Assembly (NCBI GenBank): GCA_030602565.1
Contig: JAUVZL010000030.1
Coordinates: 1 to 33,660 of the forward strand
Length of the DNA: 33,660 bases
DNA from: Candidatus Stahliibacteriota bacterium
Lineage (GTDB): Bacteria; Hydrothermota; Tepidihabitantia; SM23-42
Reading direction: 5' to 3'
In this document: positions 1 to 8,872 of the stretch, in pieces
Layout of the letters: each line of letters begins with the position of its first letter
Numbering within the stretch: the stretch's first letter is position 1
The notes under the pieces: model-generated
What the model saw: only the letters and a program-made list of their open reading frames with translations
What the model was told of the DNA's origin: nothing
The model's database searches: none
Made by a program: the position numbers and the translations under genes

Positions 1-200
1 ATGCATCTCGATAAACTCGATATCTTCGACTTGACATTTTGACAATTCCTCAAGTACCGCACCACGAACGAGTAGTCCATTGCCCAATATTCAGTCCAAT
101 TCACAAGAATTCCATAGTAGATTATGTCAAAACCGCTTTGCTCATTTCACATTTTAAAATCCGACTATAGGCCGTACTTGAGAAAAAAATGTTGAATGTT
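1..200. other. intergenic left edge, possible gene remnant
   Basis: No convincing gene. On the minus strand a frame is open from position 90 to the window edge (30 codons, ending ...EELSKCQVEDIEFIEMH), which looks protein-like, but it lies behind an in-frame TGA and has no start or Shine-Dalgarno. It could be the decayed 3' part of a gene extending left of the window. I cannot assign a family. Confidence 0.25.
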
Positions 201-324
201 GACAGGTTGACCGAGAATTAGGAGTAGGGCGTTTACGCCCGTGAAAATATGTCGAAATTTAATTACATTTAACGAGCCTGAAGGCTCTACTCCAAGAAAT
301 TTCGACATTCTCGGTCAGCCTGTT
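201..324. repeat. palindromic interspersed element, copy 1 (124 bp)
   Basis: Terminal inverted repeats of 18 bp (201-218 and 307-324, consensus AACAGGCTGACCGAGAAT, two mismatches) enclose a second inverted pair GGAGTAG/CTACTCC and two small perfect hairpins (GGGCG-TTTA-CGCCC and GAGCC-TGAA-GGCTC). A longer copy lies at 30171-30346 with the same ends and core. There is no coding capacity. The layout resembles MITE/REPIN-like elements that fold as branched single-stranded DNA or RNA. It abuts a 13-nt GAGATTTGACCCC (325-337), the terminus of another repeat family in this window. Confidence 0.8.
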
Positions 325-413
325 GAGATTTGACCCCAAATCCTTCCTTTTTGTTAGTATCATTTTTTTTGCCTCGTATTTCATCATATTGTCACAAAGT
401 CAACCCCCGTCCC

Positions 414-521
414 CTATTTTTTAGCTCGATCAATCCACGCAGGAGGGATGTTCCCACCTCGCTTTTTCAAAATGAAGTAACCTTCTGTTACACTACCTTC
501 TGCAGCTTCATACAATCCCAT
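414..521 (-). CDS. small basic protein, 35 aa, last gene of the defence operon
   Basis: A short ORF beginning MGLYEAAEGS and ending IDRAKK-TAG. The start ATG (519-521) is preceded on the minus strand by AAGGAGG at ideal spacing, and the ORF lies only 14 bases after the stop of the Res gene, so it should be co-transcribed with it. The product is charged, with no transmembrane segment or Cys motif, and has a KKRGG patch near the middle. I recognise no family. The strong ribosome binding site and the operon position argue for real translation; the small size leaves doubt. Possible roles are a modulator of the restriction system or an antitoxin-like partner, both purely inferred. Confidence 0.55.
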   Translation of the reverse strand: MGLYEAAEGSVTEGYFILKKRGGNIPPAWIDRAKK

Positions 522-535
522 TTTTCCTCCTTATT

Positions 536-3340
536 TCATAGATCAAGCTTTTTTTGTTTATTTAATAAAGAAAAGAATTCTTTGAAACTCCCTGATGGAA
601 ATTTCGTTAAATTACTTGTTAGTGCCATATAATCGGTATACTTAACTTTCAAATATTGCCATTTGACTCCAGTTAGTTTTGATGCATCTTTGCACCACTC
701 TGAAGCCCTGGCGTCTTTTAATAGAATATCAGCGTGTTCCCATCCCTTGGTTTCAATGAGCCACATTGTGATTGAGCCATCGATTTTTTTCTGTTCAGCA
801 ACAAAATCTGGATAGTAGTAGGCGATTGCGCCTTTGCTGTTCAAATATTCAATTGAAAATTTGGTATAGGTTTCAGCTAGTTTAGCAAACTTAGTAATAT
901 CATTTGCTTCATCTAAAAACTTGGCAAAGTGTTTTTCAAAATCATTAAAACACGGCGTTATATTGAAAACTGTTTTATCTAACTCAGTCCAATCCCGTCG
1001 CCAATAAAAACCGTCAATTTCTAATAAACATAAAGGTTCTGATTTCAATTTTGAAATAGTCTTAGTAATACTAAGCTTTCCTATTTTTTTCGTCAAGGTC
1101 GAAACAATTTCATTGACATTTCGGGCATCTGTAAGAAGACGGCGAATATTTTCGTGTTCCATATCTATCTTCTGACCAAAGAAAATCTCCCTAATATATT
1201 TTTTTACGAGAGGATAAACTACTGCAAACTGTCCATCAATCCGTGCTTCTTTACAAACACGAGTAGTTAGATGACTCAAAATTTCGTTTATTTCAGGCAA
1301 GCCGGTATTAATTGTTACTTGCTTCTGTGCAACTACTTTCTCTGTTACAGTTTCCACCAACGAAACCTCTTTTGTCTTTACAGTAATCAATTTGAGACCT
1401 CTTGGATTAGATTGTAGTCCTTTAAGGATTGATGTATCTAGAGCATTGAATTCACGGGTGTGAGTGGGTGTAAGAATGGGTATTTCAATATCGTATTTAG
1501 CTTTGATTTTCATTGGATAAATATGCACACCTAATGGTGGTGGTTCTTTTGTGACGCCAACGCCGACCCCCTCTACTTCAAGCCCTTTGACAAATTCTTC
1601 AAACTTTTTAGTGCCGATAATCTCGACTATCTGGGTATAGTCTGGACCAACATTCTTCATCAAGCGTAGACCACGGCCAACTGACTGTTCGGGTAATATA
1701 TTTGCTTTTGCGGTGAATGGTCTAAGTCCCAAAACCACAGATACATTTCGGACATCCCATCCTTCGCGAAGCATCAAGACACTGACTATCGCTCTAATTT
1801 TGTTGTTTGGTAAATCGATAGACCGTGCTGCTTCACGTGCTTTGTCTAAATGCTTCTCAGTTACTTCGCCGGTTTTCTTGGTATGAATCAGAAGTAAACG
1901 CTCTTCTCTTTTAAATTCTGCCTTTTGTTTTAATGAAGCATAGATGTCATCAGCATCCTTTGTGTTTTCCGCCATAATAAAGAGAACTGGCTTAGAGCCA
2001 ACTTTACTGTAGGCTGTATAATGTTCTTTCCATCGCGAAATTGCGATATTTATCCAGTCTGCATATGCCACACTTGCCCGAGAATATTTTTCAGGATCGG
2101 CTTTATCTGTCTGATGAACAATCAGTGGCGCTTTCACAATACGATCTTCAATTGCCTGTGCTAATGGGTAGTCGCATAGAATCCACGGAAAAAATGTGCC
2201 ATTCTGATCTTTGGGCGTAGCAGTAAAATCTAATTGTAGAGAAAGCCTACTACTATAGGTTTCTTTCAAATTTTTTTGAAGATTCAAGATAACCTTATAC
2301 CACTCTAACTCGGTATCGTGAACATGATGGGCTTCATCGTTAATTATAAATAGATCTTTGTGTTCCTTAATTCTACCCAACATATCTTCTTGCCACGAAC
2401 CCGTGGAATCTTTCGGTTTAGGTCCTAACAGGCGATTGACTGGGTCATTTTCTCCACTGCCCTCTCGCCCTTCATATAACTGATGAATGTTAGTCAAATA
2501 TAGTGTTCCTTCTGTAGAAGTTTTTCGTGATTCTCCACGCATTATAAATGTCATCTGCCAGTCATGTTTCCATTCATGTGGAATCAAATCCCAATCATGA
2601 AATACCTTGCCATTTTCAAAATCTTCTTTTAGTCTTTCAAAAACAATAATGTTGGGAGCAATTATTAAAAATGATTTACTTAAAGATGAGCCTTTTTCGA
2701 ATTTTTTATGGAAGTAAGACCAAACCACAGCCATTGCCATAACAAGTGTTTTCCCTGACCCGGTAGCCATTTTTATTGCATAGCGGTAATGGTCAGGTTG
2801 AGGAAGCTCCTGCTGAGCAACAAGACCTGTTTCCGGAACAACCCGTGTCAGGATACGCTTGTCTCGTGCTGTTTCTTCAATCTTCTTTCGCGTGGTGAAC
2901 AAATCATCTTTATATGCTTCTGGATCCATGAAACGGAAAACAAGGTCAGCCGCATTTTTAAGTTTCTTTACTTCATATAAGAAAATAACAGTCTCAATTG
3001 CTTCTCTCTGAGCGAAATAATATTTGAATTCAAGTCCATCTGCATAATGGTGTGTTTCGTCAAACCACCATTCTAGTAAACGTAAGGATGTGTCAGAGAT
3101 ACCCGTAGGCGTTTTGTAGCCGTTGTCACGCCATTTATCTACATCCTTTCGTATCTGATTCACTAATAGAGTCTTACTTGGTCGGCGGTAATTCTTTACA
3201 AAATATCCACCCTTTCCATCTTTGACTAGATGTTGTGTTGGTAATGAATAAGCATCACGATTTGGAACTTCTGGCAGTCTTTGCTCCAATACAATAATGG
3301 GCCGGGGTTTAGGATATTTTGCTTTGAATTTCTTTCTCAT
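536..3340 (-). CDS. res: type III restriction enzyme, Res subunit
   Basis: Restriction and translocation subunit of a type III restriction-modification complex; with Mod it hydrolyses ATP and cuts unmodified DNA. Superfamily 2 helicase motifs are visible: Walker A MATGSGKT (about residues 191-198), DEAH box NDEAHH (334-339), motif III DFTATPKD (371-378), and a conserved LREGWDVRNV stretch further on. The C-terminus has a PD-(D/E)XK nuclease site, YPDFVAEQ (D845) followed by LIETKGWE (E863, K865). At 934 aa it is of normal length and intact. Its ATG overlaps the mod stop by one base (TAATG), so translation is probably coupled. It is the fourth gene of the helicase-radC-mod-res operon and ends in TGA. 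Confidence 0.95.
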   Translation of the reverse strand: MRKKFKAKYPKPRPIIVLEQRLPEVPNRDAYSLPTQHLVKDGKGGYFVKNYRRPSKTLLVNQIRKDVDKWRDNGYKTPTGISDTSLRLLEWWFDETHHYADGLEFKYYFAQREAIETVIFLYEVKKLKNAADLVFRFMDPEAYKDDLFTTRKKIEETARDKRILTRVVPETGLVAQQELPQPDHYRYAIKMATGSGKTLVMAMAVVWSYFHKKFEKGSSLSKSFLIIAPNIIVFERLKEDFENGKVFHDWDLIPHEWKHDWQMTFIMRGESRKTSTEGTLYLTNIHQLYEGREGSGENDPVNRLLGPKPKDSTGSWQEDMLGRIKEHKDLFIINDEAHHVHDTELEWYKVILNLQKNLKETYSSRLSLQLDFTATPKDQNGTFFPWILCDYPLAQAIEDRIVKAPLIVHQTDKADPEKYSRASVAYADWINIAISRWKEHYTAYSKVGSKPVLFIMAENTKDADDIYASLKQKAEFKREERLLLIHTKKTGEVTEKHLDKAREAARSIDLPNNKIRAIVSVLMLREGWDVRNVSVVLGLRPFTAKANILPEQSVGRGLRLMKNVGPDYTQIVEIIGTKKFEEFVKGLEVEGVGVGVTKEPPPLGVHIYPMKIKAKYDIEIPILTPTHTREFNALDTSILKGLQSNPRGLKLITVKTKEVSLVETVTEKVVAQKQVTINTGLPEINEILSHLTTRVCKEARIDGQFAVVYPLVKKYIREIFFGQKIDMEHENIRRLLTDARNVNEIVSTLTKKIGKLSITKTISKLKSEPLCLLEIDGFYWRRDWTELDKTVFNITPCFNDFEKHFAKFLDEANDITKFAKLAETYTKFSIEYLNSKGAIAYYYPDFVAEQKKIDGSITMWLIETKGWEHADILLKDARASEWCKDASKLTGVKWQYLKVKYTDYMALTSNLTKFPSGSFKEFFSLLNKQKKLDL

Positions 3341-5229
3341 TATGACTTTATCTCCAATAGTTTTGTAGTATCATTACCAAATATATCGATCACTTTAATC
3401 ATAATGCGACGTTTTTCCTTTGATTCATACTTATGACCATCAGATTTTAACTCAAGTTTACGCTCTTTGCGAGTTCGATAAGACTGCCACATATTATGGA
3501 ACGTGTCTTCATGCCAGTTCCAATCCACTGCCCAGTAATCAATGTAATCAGACCATTTTTTGATTTTTGACCGCACTTCTTCCGGAATCAAATCAAGATT
3601 TGGAATAGCAAAGTCTGTCAATTTAACAACAAATTCGCTATATCTATTTATTTTTACCTCTGCTTCTAAATATGCCAATTCATAGAAGGTGATATCTCCC
3701 TTTTCCACTGCTCTTGGATCCATTACATCTCGCGGTATATTAAACAATCTCAATTTTACACCACTGGATTTTGCCTCTTTCTCAACAACATCATGTAATC
3801 CCATTTCCCATTCCCAACCAAGAATATCTAAGGCATTTTGGTTGGATTTTTTGACCTCGCTTATTGCATCTTGTATTTCAGATAAAGTTACAGGTGAATC
3901 TACAGCACCAACATGTACTAGACGTTTCCCCTTCTTGCCATGGATGTATAACATACCACTAATGGATTCAGCATTGTAGAGCTTTAATATAAATTTAATA
4001 TACTCGTAAACTGGCAGCTGTTCCACACCACGTTTCTTAAAGGCTACGTCCTGCCAGTATTGTCGTTCATATTTGCCCAAATTCTGCACGACAAATGGCT
4101 TGCATCCTGCAATGTCTAACAGTCTTTTGCGGGTTGTGTGTATAGCAAAGCGACTTAAATCAGCCACAATCCATCGTCGACCTAATTTCTCTGCAACAGC
4201 AGCAGTTGTACCTGAACCACAAAAGAAATCAACAATGAGATCATTCTTTTTGGAAGTACTCTTTATTATTCTCTCTAAAAGAACCTCAGGTTTTTGGGTA
4301 GGATACTTCAAGTTCTCATAACTTGACCTTTGGATGTATGGTATATCAACCCAAACATCACTCATTAACACACCTTTCTTATCGGATAGGTACTGCTTTA
4401 AATGCAGCTTACCTCTCTTGTCTTCGTAAATTCTACCTTCATGTTTTAACCGTTTAATTGTTTTTTCTGAATAATTACGCAAAATTTGCAATCTGAATTG
4501 TCCTTTTTCATCTTCATATTGATACATTTTTAAAGTATTTGCAGAATATGGCGTATACTCTGGATTGAAGATCCCTGTTTCTCCTTTCTTATAGCAAAGT
4601 ATAGTATCGTGTAATCTAGCGAATTGACGCATTCCACCTTCAACGCCAGTTATGCCATGAGATCTTTTCCAGACTATTTCATTGCGAAGGTTGTTGTATC
4701 CAAATATCTCATCTAATGCTATTTTAATGTAGTGAGCAACTCTATAGTCAAGATGAACAAAAATTGTCCCATTGTCTGCTAATAATTCTCTCATCAACAC
4801 TAACCTCTCATACATCATTTGTAAATATGAATCTAAACTTTCCCCCCAAGTGTCCCGATATGCTTTCTCTTCTATTGCTGAAGGTTCTTTTACCCATTTG
4901 ACATCACCCACTTCAATTTTTACACTAAAATTTGCTCCAGTGGCAAATGGCGGGTCGATATATATTAGATCAATTTTGCCGGCAAATTCTTCTAAAAGAG
5001 AAGCCATAATGTATTTGTTATCACCCCATACAAGTCGATTATACCATGTGGTTTCAGATTTTGTTCTTACATCTTTAAGAAGCGGCATACTTTTTTCTTT
5101 TTCTCGTGTCGCTCGGCTTTCATTAATCGTTTCTATTGTTTGGAAAGGCAGAACTGTTTTTTCCACTTCGGTTTTCTTATTCTTCCAATAAAGACCAGTT
5201 GGTAAATTTTCAAATTTTTCTTCGCTCAT
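3340..5229 (-). CDS. mod: type III site-specific DNA methyltransferase, Mod subunit
   Basis: DNA methyltransferase that recognises the target site of the type III system and protects it, most likely by N6-adenine methylation. The catalytic motif IV DPPF is at about residues 92-95 and the SAM-binding motif I DFFCGSGTT at about 335-342, with YPTQKPEVLLERI just before it. Catalytic motif before SAM motif is the beta-class order expected of Mod proteins. Residues between them (about 180-300) and the C-terminal 250 residues would hold target recognition and Res contacts. Length (629 aa) is normal. RadC ends 11 bases upstream and res starts at the mod stop codon, so all three are in one operon. DPPF rather than the commoner DPPY is a mild variant. 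Confidence 0.95.
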   Translation of the reverse strand: MSEEKFENLPTGLYWKNKKTEVEKTVLPFQTIETINESRATREKEKSMPLLKDVRTKSETTWYNRLVWGDNKYIMASLLEEFAGKIDLIYIDPPFATGANFSVKIEVGDVKWVKEPSAIEEKAYRDTWGESLDSYLQMMYERLVLMRELLADNGTIFVHLDYRVAHYIKIALDEIFGYNNLRNEIVWKRSHGITGVEGGMRQFARLHDTILCYKKGETGIFNPEYTPYSANTLKMYQYEDEKGQFRLQILRNYSEKTIKRLKHEGRIYEDKRGKLHLKQYLSDKKGVLMSDVWVDIPYIQRSSYENLKYPTQKPEVLLERIIKSTSKKNDLIVDFFCGSGTTAAVAEKLGRRWIVADLSRFAIHTTRKRLLDIAGCKPFVVQNLGKYERQYWQDVAFKKRGVEQLPVYEYIKFILKLYNAESISGMLYIHGKKGKRLVHVGAVDSPVTLSEIQDAISEVKKSNQNALDILGWEWEMGLHDVVEKEAKSSGVKLRLFNIPRDVMDPRAVEKGDITFYELAYLEAEVKINRYSEFVVKLTDFAIPNLDLIPEEVRSKIKKWSDYIDYWAVDWNWHEDTFHNMWQSYRTRKERKLELKSDGHKYESKEKRRIMIKVIDIFGNDTTKLLEIKS

Positions 5230-5240
5230 TCTATCTCTCC

Positions 5241-5939
5241 TTAGTCTAAAATTCCATTTTTCCGATAACTATAAAATCCTTCATCTGTGATAATTAAATG
5301 TTCTTGTAGATTGATATTCACAGTTTGCAAGGCACTCTTGATTTGCTGTGTTACAGCATTGTCTTTCGCTGACGGTTCAGGTGAACCTCCCGGATGATTG
5401 TGCGCTATAATTACAGTAGTAGCGTGATGTTTCAAGGCTCCTTCCACAATTTTACGTGGAAAAGCTACTGCTTCTGAGACTGTTCCTTCGCTCAAATTTT
5501 CTGATTGAATAAGCTTATTTTTGCTATTCAGGTAAAGTACGCGCACAACCTCATTTTTTTTGCCGCCAATTAATGCTTTGCAATAGTCTATCAAATCGTC
5601 TAACTTCGTAAACTGGATTTCTTCATTTTCTGCCTTTTGTTCAAAATAATATCCAATTGTTGCACGCAATACCTTTAGAAATTGAGATGATCTTTCTTTA
5701 ATGCCTATAGTTTTTTGCAATTCTCTTAAATCGGCATTCAATACGCCGTGTAGATTCTTGAATTCTCGAAGCAGATTTCTGGCAATCGGTTTAGTGTCCT
5801 TATAAGGCAGGACGAAAGAAAGAAGTAACTCAAGCACTTCATAGTCGTGAAATGCCTTAAGGCCAGAATTTTCAAATCGCTTTCGGAGCCGTTCTCTGTG
5901 ACCTTCGTAGTCCTTCTTTATTTTTTCTTTTTTGGACAT
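5241..5939 (-). CDS. radC: RadC-like JAB/MPN domain protein
   Basis: 232-aa protein of the RadC (UPF0758) family: an N-terminal helix-hairpin-helix-like region (about residues 15-80) and a C-terminal JAB/JAMM metalloprotease-like domain with the zinc-binding signature HNHPGGSPEPSAKD (H180, H182, S190, D193). The biochemical role of RadC is unsettled despite its old name; members are frequent in mobile and defence islands. Here it sits between a helicase-nuclease and type III mod. Its first 22 bases overlap the 3' end of the helicase gene, and it is followed after 11 bases by mod. This points to a role within the operon rather than housekeeping repair. The family assignment is firm, the function is not. 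Confidence 0.93.
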   Translation of the reverse strand: MSKKEKIKKDYEGHRERLRKRFENSGLKAFHDYEVLELLLSFVLPYKDTKPIARNLLREFKNLHGVLNADLRELQKTIGIKERSSQFLKVLRATIGYYFEQKAENEEIQFTKLDDLIDYCKALIGGKKNEVVRVLYLNSKNKLIQSENLSEGTVSEAVAFPRKIVEGALKHHATTVIIAHNHPGGSPEPSAKDNAVTQQIKSALQTVNINLQEHLIITDEGFYSYRKNGILD

Positions 5940-8689
5940 ATTTTATTCCAATCACAGCCATTGCAGATTTTAACATTCCTAGGATTTCGATTGAACCGAC
6001 GTGTAGTTATACCTTTAATGGCATCAGATATGGTCTGCATTGCCAAATCTAACTGTTTAGGAGTAGTTAGTATCTCTACACGCTGCTGTTTTTCTTCGTC
6101 TAAGAAATGAACATAAGCTTTCTCCACATTTAATTTTAGAGCATCCCGGGCAGCAATCGTGTAAAGTTGCACTTGGAGAGTCAATTCTTCATCAGCTTTT
6201 CTCTCGTTGCCGGTCTTAAAGTCAATTATCTCAAGAATGTTTTCTTTTGTATTCTTTCGTTTTAGTAAGTCAATAGTACCATTAACCAAGGCATTATCTA
6301 AATCCATTTCAAAGGAACGCTCTGATTTTACTGATAATGTAAAATCTTCCCTCCACATTTCAAGATAACGTAGTGTACTTCGTAATGCGCTTCTTTTCAG
6401 CGTTTTTTCCTGTTCTCTTGCCGCATATCGTAAATAAAAGTATTCTTTCAATATCTCGGCAGCTTCTTCCTCAGAAGGAACTCCACCTGTTTTTTGTGCA
6501 TTTTTATGCAACAGATTTAGAATATTATGGATCTGTTTGCCGTAACCAAGTGCTTGCACGATAATTGGGTTGAATCCATAAATGTAGCGCATTTTGTAAT
6601 CATATTCACAGCGGATATAATCGCTAAGTTCTGAGTAATTAGTGGGGAACCGATAATCTTCGACAGATGGTTGAGGTTTCTTTTTTCTGCGTTTTGTTGG
6701 ATCTGAAATTGGTTTTGTAATACAGTATTTGTCTTCCAGCTCATTGAAAAATTCGGATGGTGTCTTTTTTCTTTTATGTGGGCCCGGATCTATTGAAGTG
6801 GTCACAAACAGAAACTTCTTGGATCTGGTTAACCCTACATAGAATAGTCTTCGTTCATCTTCTGTACTACCTGCGTACCTTTCGAAATCAAATTTGTCTG
6901 GATCAAGAAAACCTGCGGTTGTTACCTGTGGACTCCGCTCTATACAGTATGGCATGAAAACAACAGGAAATCCCAAGCCTTTTGTAGCATGTAATGTCAT
7001 TACTTGAACTGCATTTATGACGCGGGTAGGATCTTCTCCAGCACCAGCATCGTAGGAACCCTGCGCATAATGGATTATAAACCAACAAAATCTCTTTATA
7101 TCTTTTGGTGTACAATAAGTTCTGATACCTTCATAGTCTGAAATTGCTTGACTCAGCCTACCCAAATTGTACATTTGAGTCTCGTGTTCAACATTATGGA
7201 ATGCTTCATGTGACAAACCCAACATTATAAGAATATCTGCATACAAAGATTGCAGAGAAATCCGCGTTTTCTTTTTGACGCTTGCCTTCATTTCTTTCAA
7301 AGCTCGGACAAACTGATTTTTAGTCGGCAAAAGAAAGTGATCCTTAGCGCTGTGATAAATAGTATTCTCATCAGGAAGACCGAAACTGCTGGCAGTTATC
7401 CATATCTTTTCAAAATCACCCAAGTATGCAAATATACTAAAAATTACATCAACTTCAGATGTTTCAAAAAGACCACCAACACCAGAAACAGCATACGGAA
7501 TTTTATCCTTATCTAATGCTTCTAAATAGGACTTGGCATCATATCTTACGGAACGGAAAAATATCGCAAAATCTGAATAGGCTAATCCACGGATACTACC
7601 ATTTCTTTCAACCCACGCTGTTCCAATTAGTTCCTTAATTTTATCTACAATAAATTCTATCTCATCCTTTCGATCCTGAAACTCAACTTTGTAAATATCC
7701 CCGGCGTCTATTTTCGCCCTTGATGGCTTCATTGATTTCTTTAGTCTGCGGTTATTTTGTATAATAAGATTATTGCTAAGATTAATTATGCCATCTGTTG
7801 AACGATAGTTAGTTGAAAGTGGATAGGGAAAAACATTTTTGTATCTTTTCTTAAAAGTTATTATGTTCTCAATCGTTGAACCACGCCACTGATAAATTGA
7901 TTGATCGTCATCACCGACAACACAGAGATTACTACTGTTACCAGCTATTAGTTTAATCAACTTTTCTTGAATAGGATTTATATCTTGATATTCATCGACA
8001 GTTATGTGAGTAAATTTTCTTTTAACCTCAGCACGTATGGCTCTGTTATTTTCGAGCTTATCAACAGCAAGCGACATCATACTGCTGAAATCCAAGAGGC
8101 GCTTTTCGTGAAGTTTCTTGTCATAAGCCTGCAATGCTTCAAAAAATCCCCGGCATGCTGATATTTCTGTTGGTGGTATCATTTCTTCTCGCACTATGTC
8201 AATTCCACGGATTAACGTATTTGTTATCCAACTTTGTTTGGTCATACCATATGGCTTTCGTCCTCTATGTTTTTCTAACCAATTCAGCAAGTAAGAAAAA
8301 TTCAATTCTTTACGGATAGAACTCATAAATGCGTATCGCTTACCTTCTTCAAGCACATCGTATCCTCGAAATCCAGGGACATATTCTTTTAATAATTCGA
8401 AACAAAAGCTATGAATAGTACCGACGTACATATCACCAATATCGGGTTGGTGACCAATCAATTCTCTGATTTTACTCCGGATGCGAAACTTCAGTTCTTC
8501 AGCCGCTTTCTCTGTGAAGGTGAACGCTAATATATTTTCTGGCTTTGCCAAATTTTCAGCCACAAGATAAGCAACACGGGTTGAGACAAACTCAGTTTTT
8601 CCCGATCCCGCACAAGCAATAATCTGTAAATTACCATTGGTTAAGCGGGAATTTGTTTCCAATTCCTTGATTAGTTTATTTTTCAACAT
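5918..8689 (-). CDS. UvrD/Rep-type helicase fused to Fe-S PD-(D/E)XK nuclease
   Basis: 923-aa superfamily 1 helicase with a C-terminal nuclease. Helicase motifs: ACAGSGKT (Walker A, residues 25-32), VDEYQD (231-236), GDDDQSIYQWRG (259-270), an STNYRS motif III/IV region, VMTLHATKGLGFPVVF, and RRLFYVGLTRSKK. The C-terminal 230 residues carry a Cas4/AddB/RecB-type nuclease: C694, H721, D807, D823-x-K825 (IIDFKTG), a QVQLY motif, and closing cysteines C909, C912, C918, which with C694 would bind a 4Fe-4S cluster. It resembles a single-chain AddAB-like DNA end processor. Motif V reads GLGF where GLEF/GLEW is usual. It is the first gene of the defence operon, with a promoter at 8731-8758 and AAGG 7 bases before ATG. 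A role in degrading invading or cleaved DNA is inferred. Confidence 0.93.
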   Translation of the reverse strand: MLKNKLIKELETNSRLTNGNLQIIACAGSGKTEFVSTRVAYLVAENLAKPENILAFTFTEKAAEELKFRIRSKIRELIGHQPDIGDMYVGTIHSFCFELLKEYVPGFRGYDVLEEGKRYAFMSSIRKELNFSYLLNWLEKHRGRKPYGMTKQSWITNTLIRGIDIVREEMIPPTEISACRGFFEALQAYDKKLHEKRLLDFSSMMSLAVDKLENNRAIRAEVKRKFTHITVDEYQDINPIQEKLIKLIAGNSSNLCVVGDDDQSIYQWRGSTIENIITFKKRYKNVFPYPLSTNYRSTDGIINLSNNLIIQNNRRLKKSMKPSRAKIDAGDIYKVEFQDRKDEIEFIVDKIKELIGTAWVERNGSIRGLAYSDFAIFFRSVRYDAKSYLEALDKDKIPYAVSGVGGLFETSEVDVIFSIFAYLGDFEKIWITASSFGLPDENTIYHSAKDHFLLPTKNQFVRALKEMKASVKKKTRISLQSLYADILIMLGLSHEAFHNVEHETQMYNLGRLSQAISDYEGIRTYCTPKDIKRFCWFIIHYAQGSYDAGAGEDPTRVINAVQVMTLHATKGLGFPVVFMPYCIERSPQVTTAGFLDPDKFDFERYAGSTEDERRLFYVGLTRSKKFLFVTTSIDPGPHKRKKTPSEFFNELEDKYCITKPISDPTKRRKKKPQPSVEDYRFPTNYSELSDYIRCEYDYKMRYIYGFNPIIVQALGYGKQIHNILNLLHKNAQKTGGVPSEEEAAEILKEYFYLRYAAREQEKTLKRSALRSTLRYLEMWREDFTLSVKSERSFEMDLDNALVNGTIDLLKRKNTKENILEIIDFKTGNERKADEELTLQVQLYTIAARDALKLNVEKAYVHFLDEEKQQRVEILTTPKQLDLAMQTISDAIKGITTRRFNRNPRNVKICNGCDWNKICPKKKK

Positions 8690-8730
8690 GCTTACCTTAC
8701 TTGCTTAAATCTCCTCAATGCAATCATATC

Positions 8731-8758
8731 ATTATGCCCCAAAATCCAGAAAAGTCAA
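8731..8758 (-). promoter_or_regulatory. promoter of helicase-radC-mod-res operon
   Basis: On the minus strand, -35 TTGACT (8753-8758), 16-bp spacer, -10 CATAAT (8731-8736). Predicted start near 8724 gives a leader of about 35 bases with GAGGAG and AAGG before the helicase ATG. The same architecture with a 16-bp spacer recurs at other genes in the window. Confidence 0.6.
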
Positions 8759-8776
8759 GAGATTCAATGGTTTCCT

Positions 8777-8801
8777 AAAATAAAAAGGCATAGAAGCCTT
8801 A
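8777..8801 (-). terminator. Rho-independent terminator-like hairpin
   Basis: Stem AAGGC/GCCTT (8785-8789 with 8796-8800), six-base loop, followed on the minus strand by TTTTTATTTT. The stem is short, so termination may be partial. It separates the SEC-C gene from the helicase operon. Confidence 0.5.
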
Positions 8802-8866
8802 GGAGGGCGCAGGGAATGTAAATACGCACAACCTCAGACCACCATACCTTCTCGATGTTTCGTTCC
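8777..8866 (-). ncRNA. candidate small RNA, about 90 nt
   Basis: Between the SEC-C gene and the helicase operon a consensus promoter (TTGACA at 8895-8900, N16, TATTAT at 8873-8878, minus strand) is followed about 65 bases downstream by a hairpin AAGGC-TTCTAT-GCCTT and a T-rich tail (TTTTTATTTT). The only ATG between them is followed at once by a stop (MVV*), so the transcript would be non-coding. It contains GCCCTCCTAAGG, complementary to a Shine-Dalgarno sequence, just before the hairpin. Alternatively the hairpin simply terminates the SEC-C transcript and the promoter is fortuitous. No known RNA family recognised. Confidence 0.4.
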
Positions 8867-8872
8867 TGGTGT

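Noticed and set aside
330-632. 100-codon plus-strand ORF at the left end
   Set aside because: It overlaps the res end and the 35-aa minus ORF, has no ribosome binding site and its translation is Ser/Phe-rich antisense-like sequence.
5918-8689. Gabija (GajB) assignment for the UvrD-like helicase
   Set aside because: GajB is much shorter, lacks this Fe-S nuclease domain and is paired with an OLD-type GajA nuclease, which is absent here.
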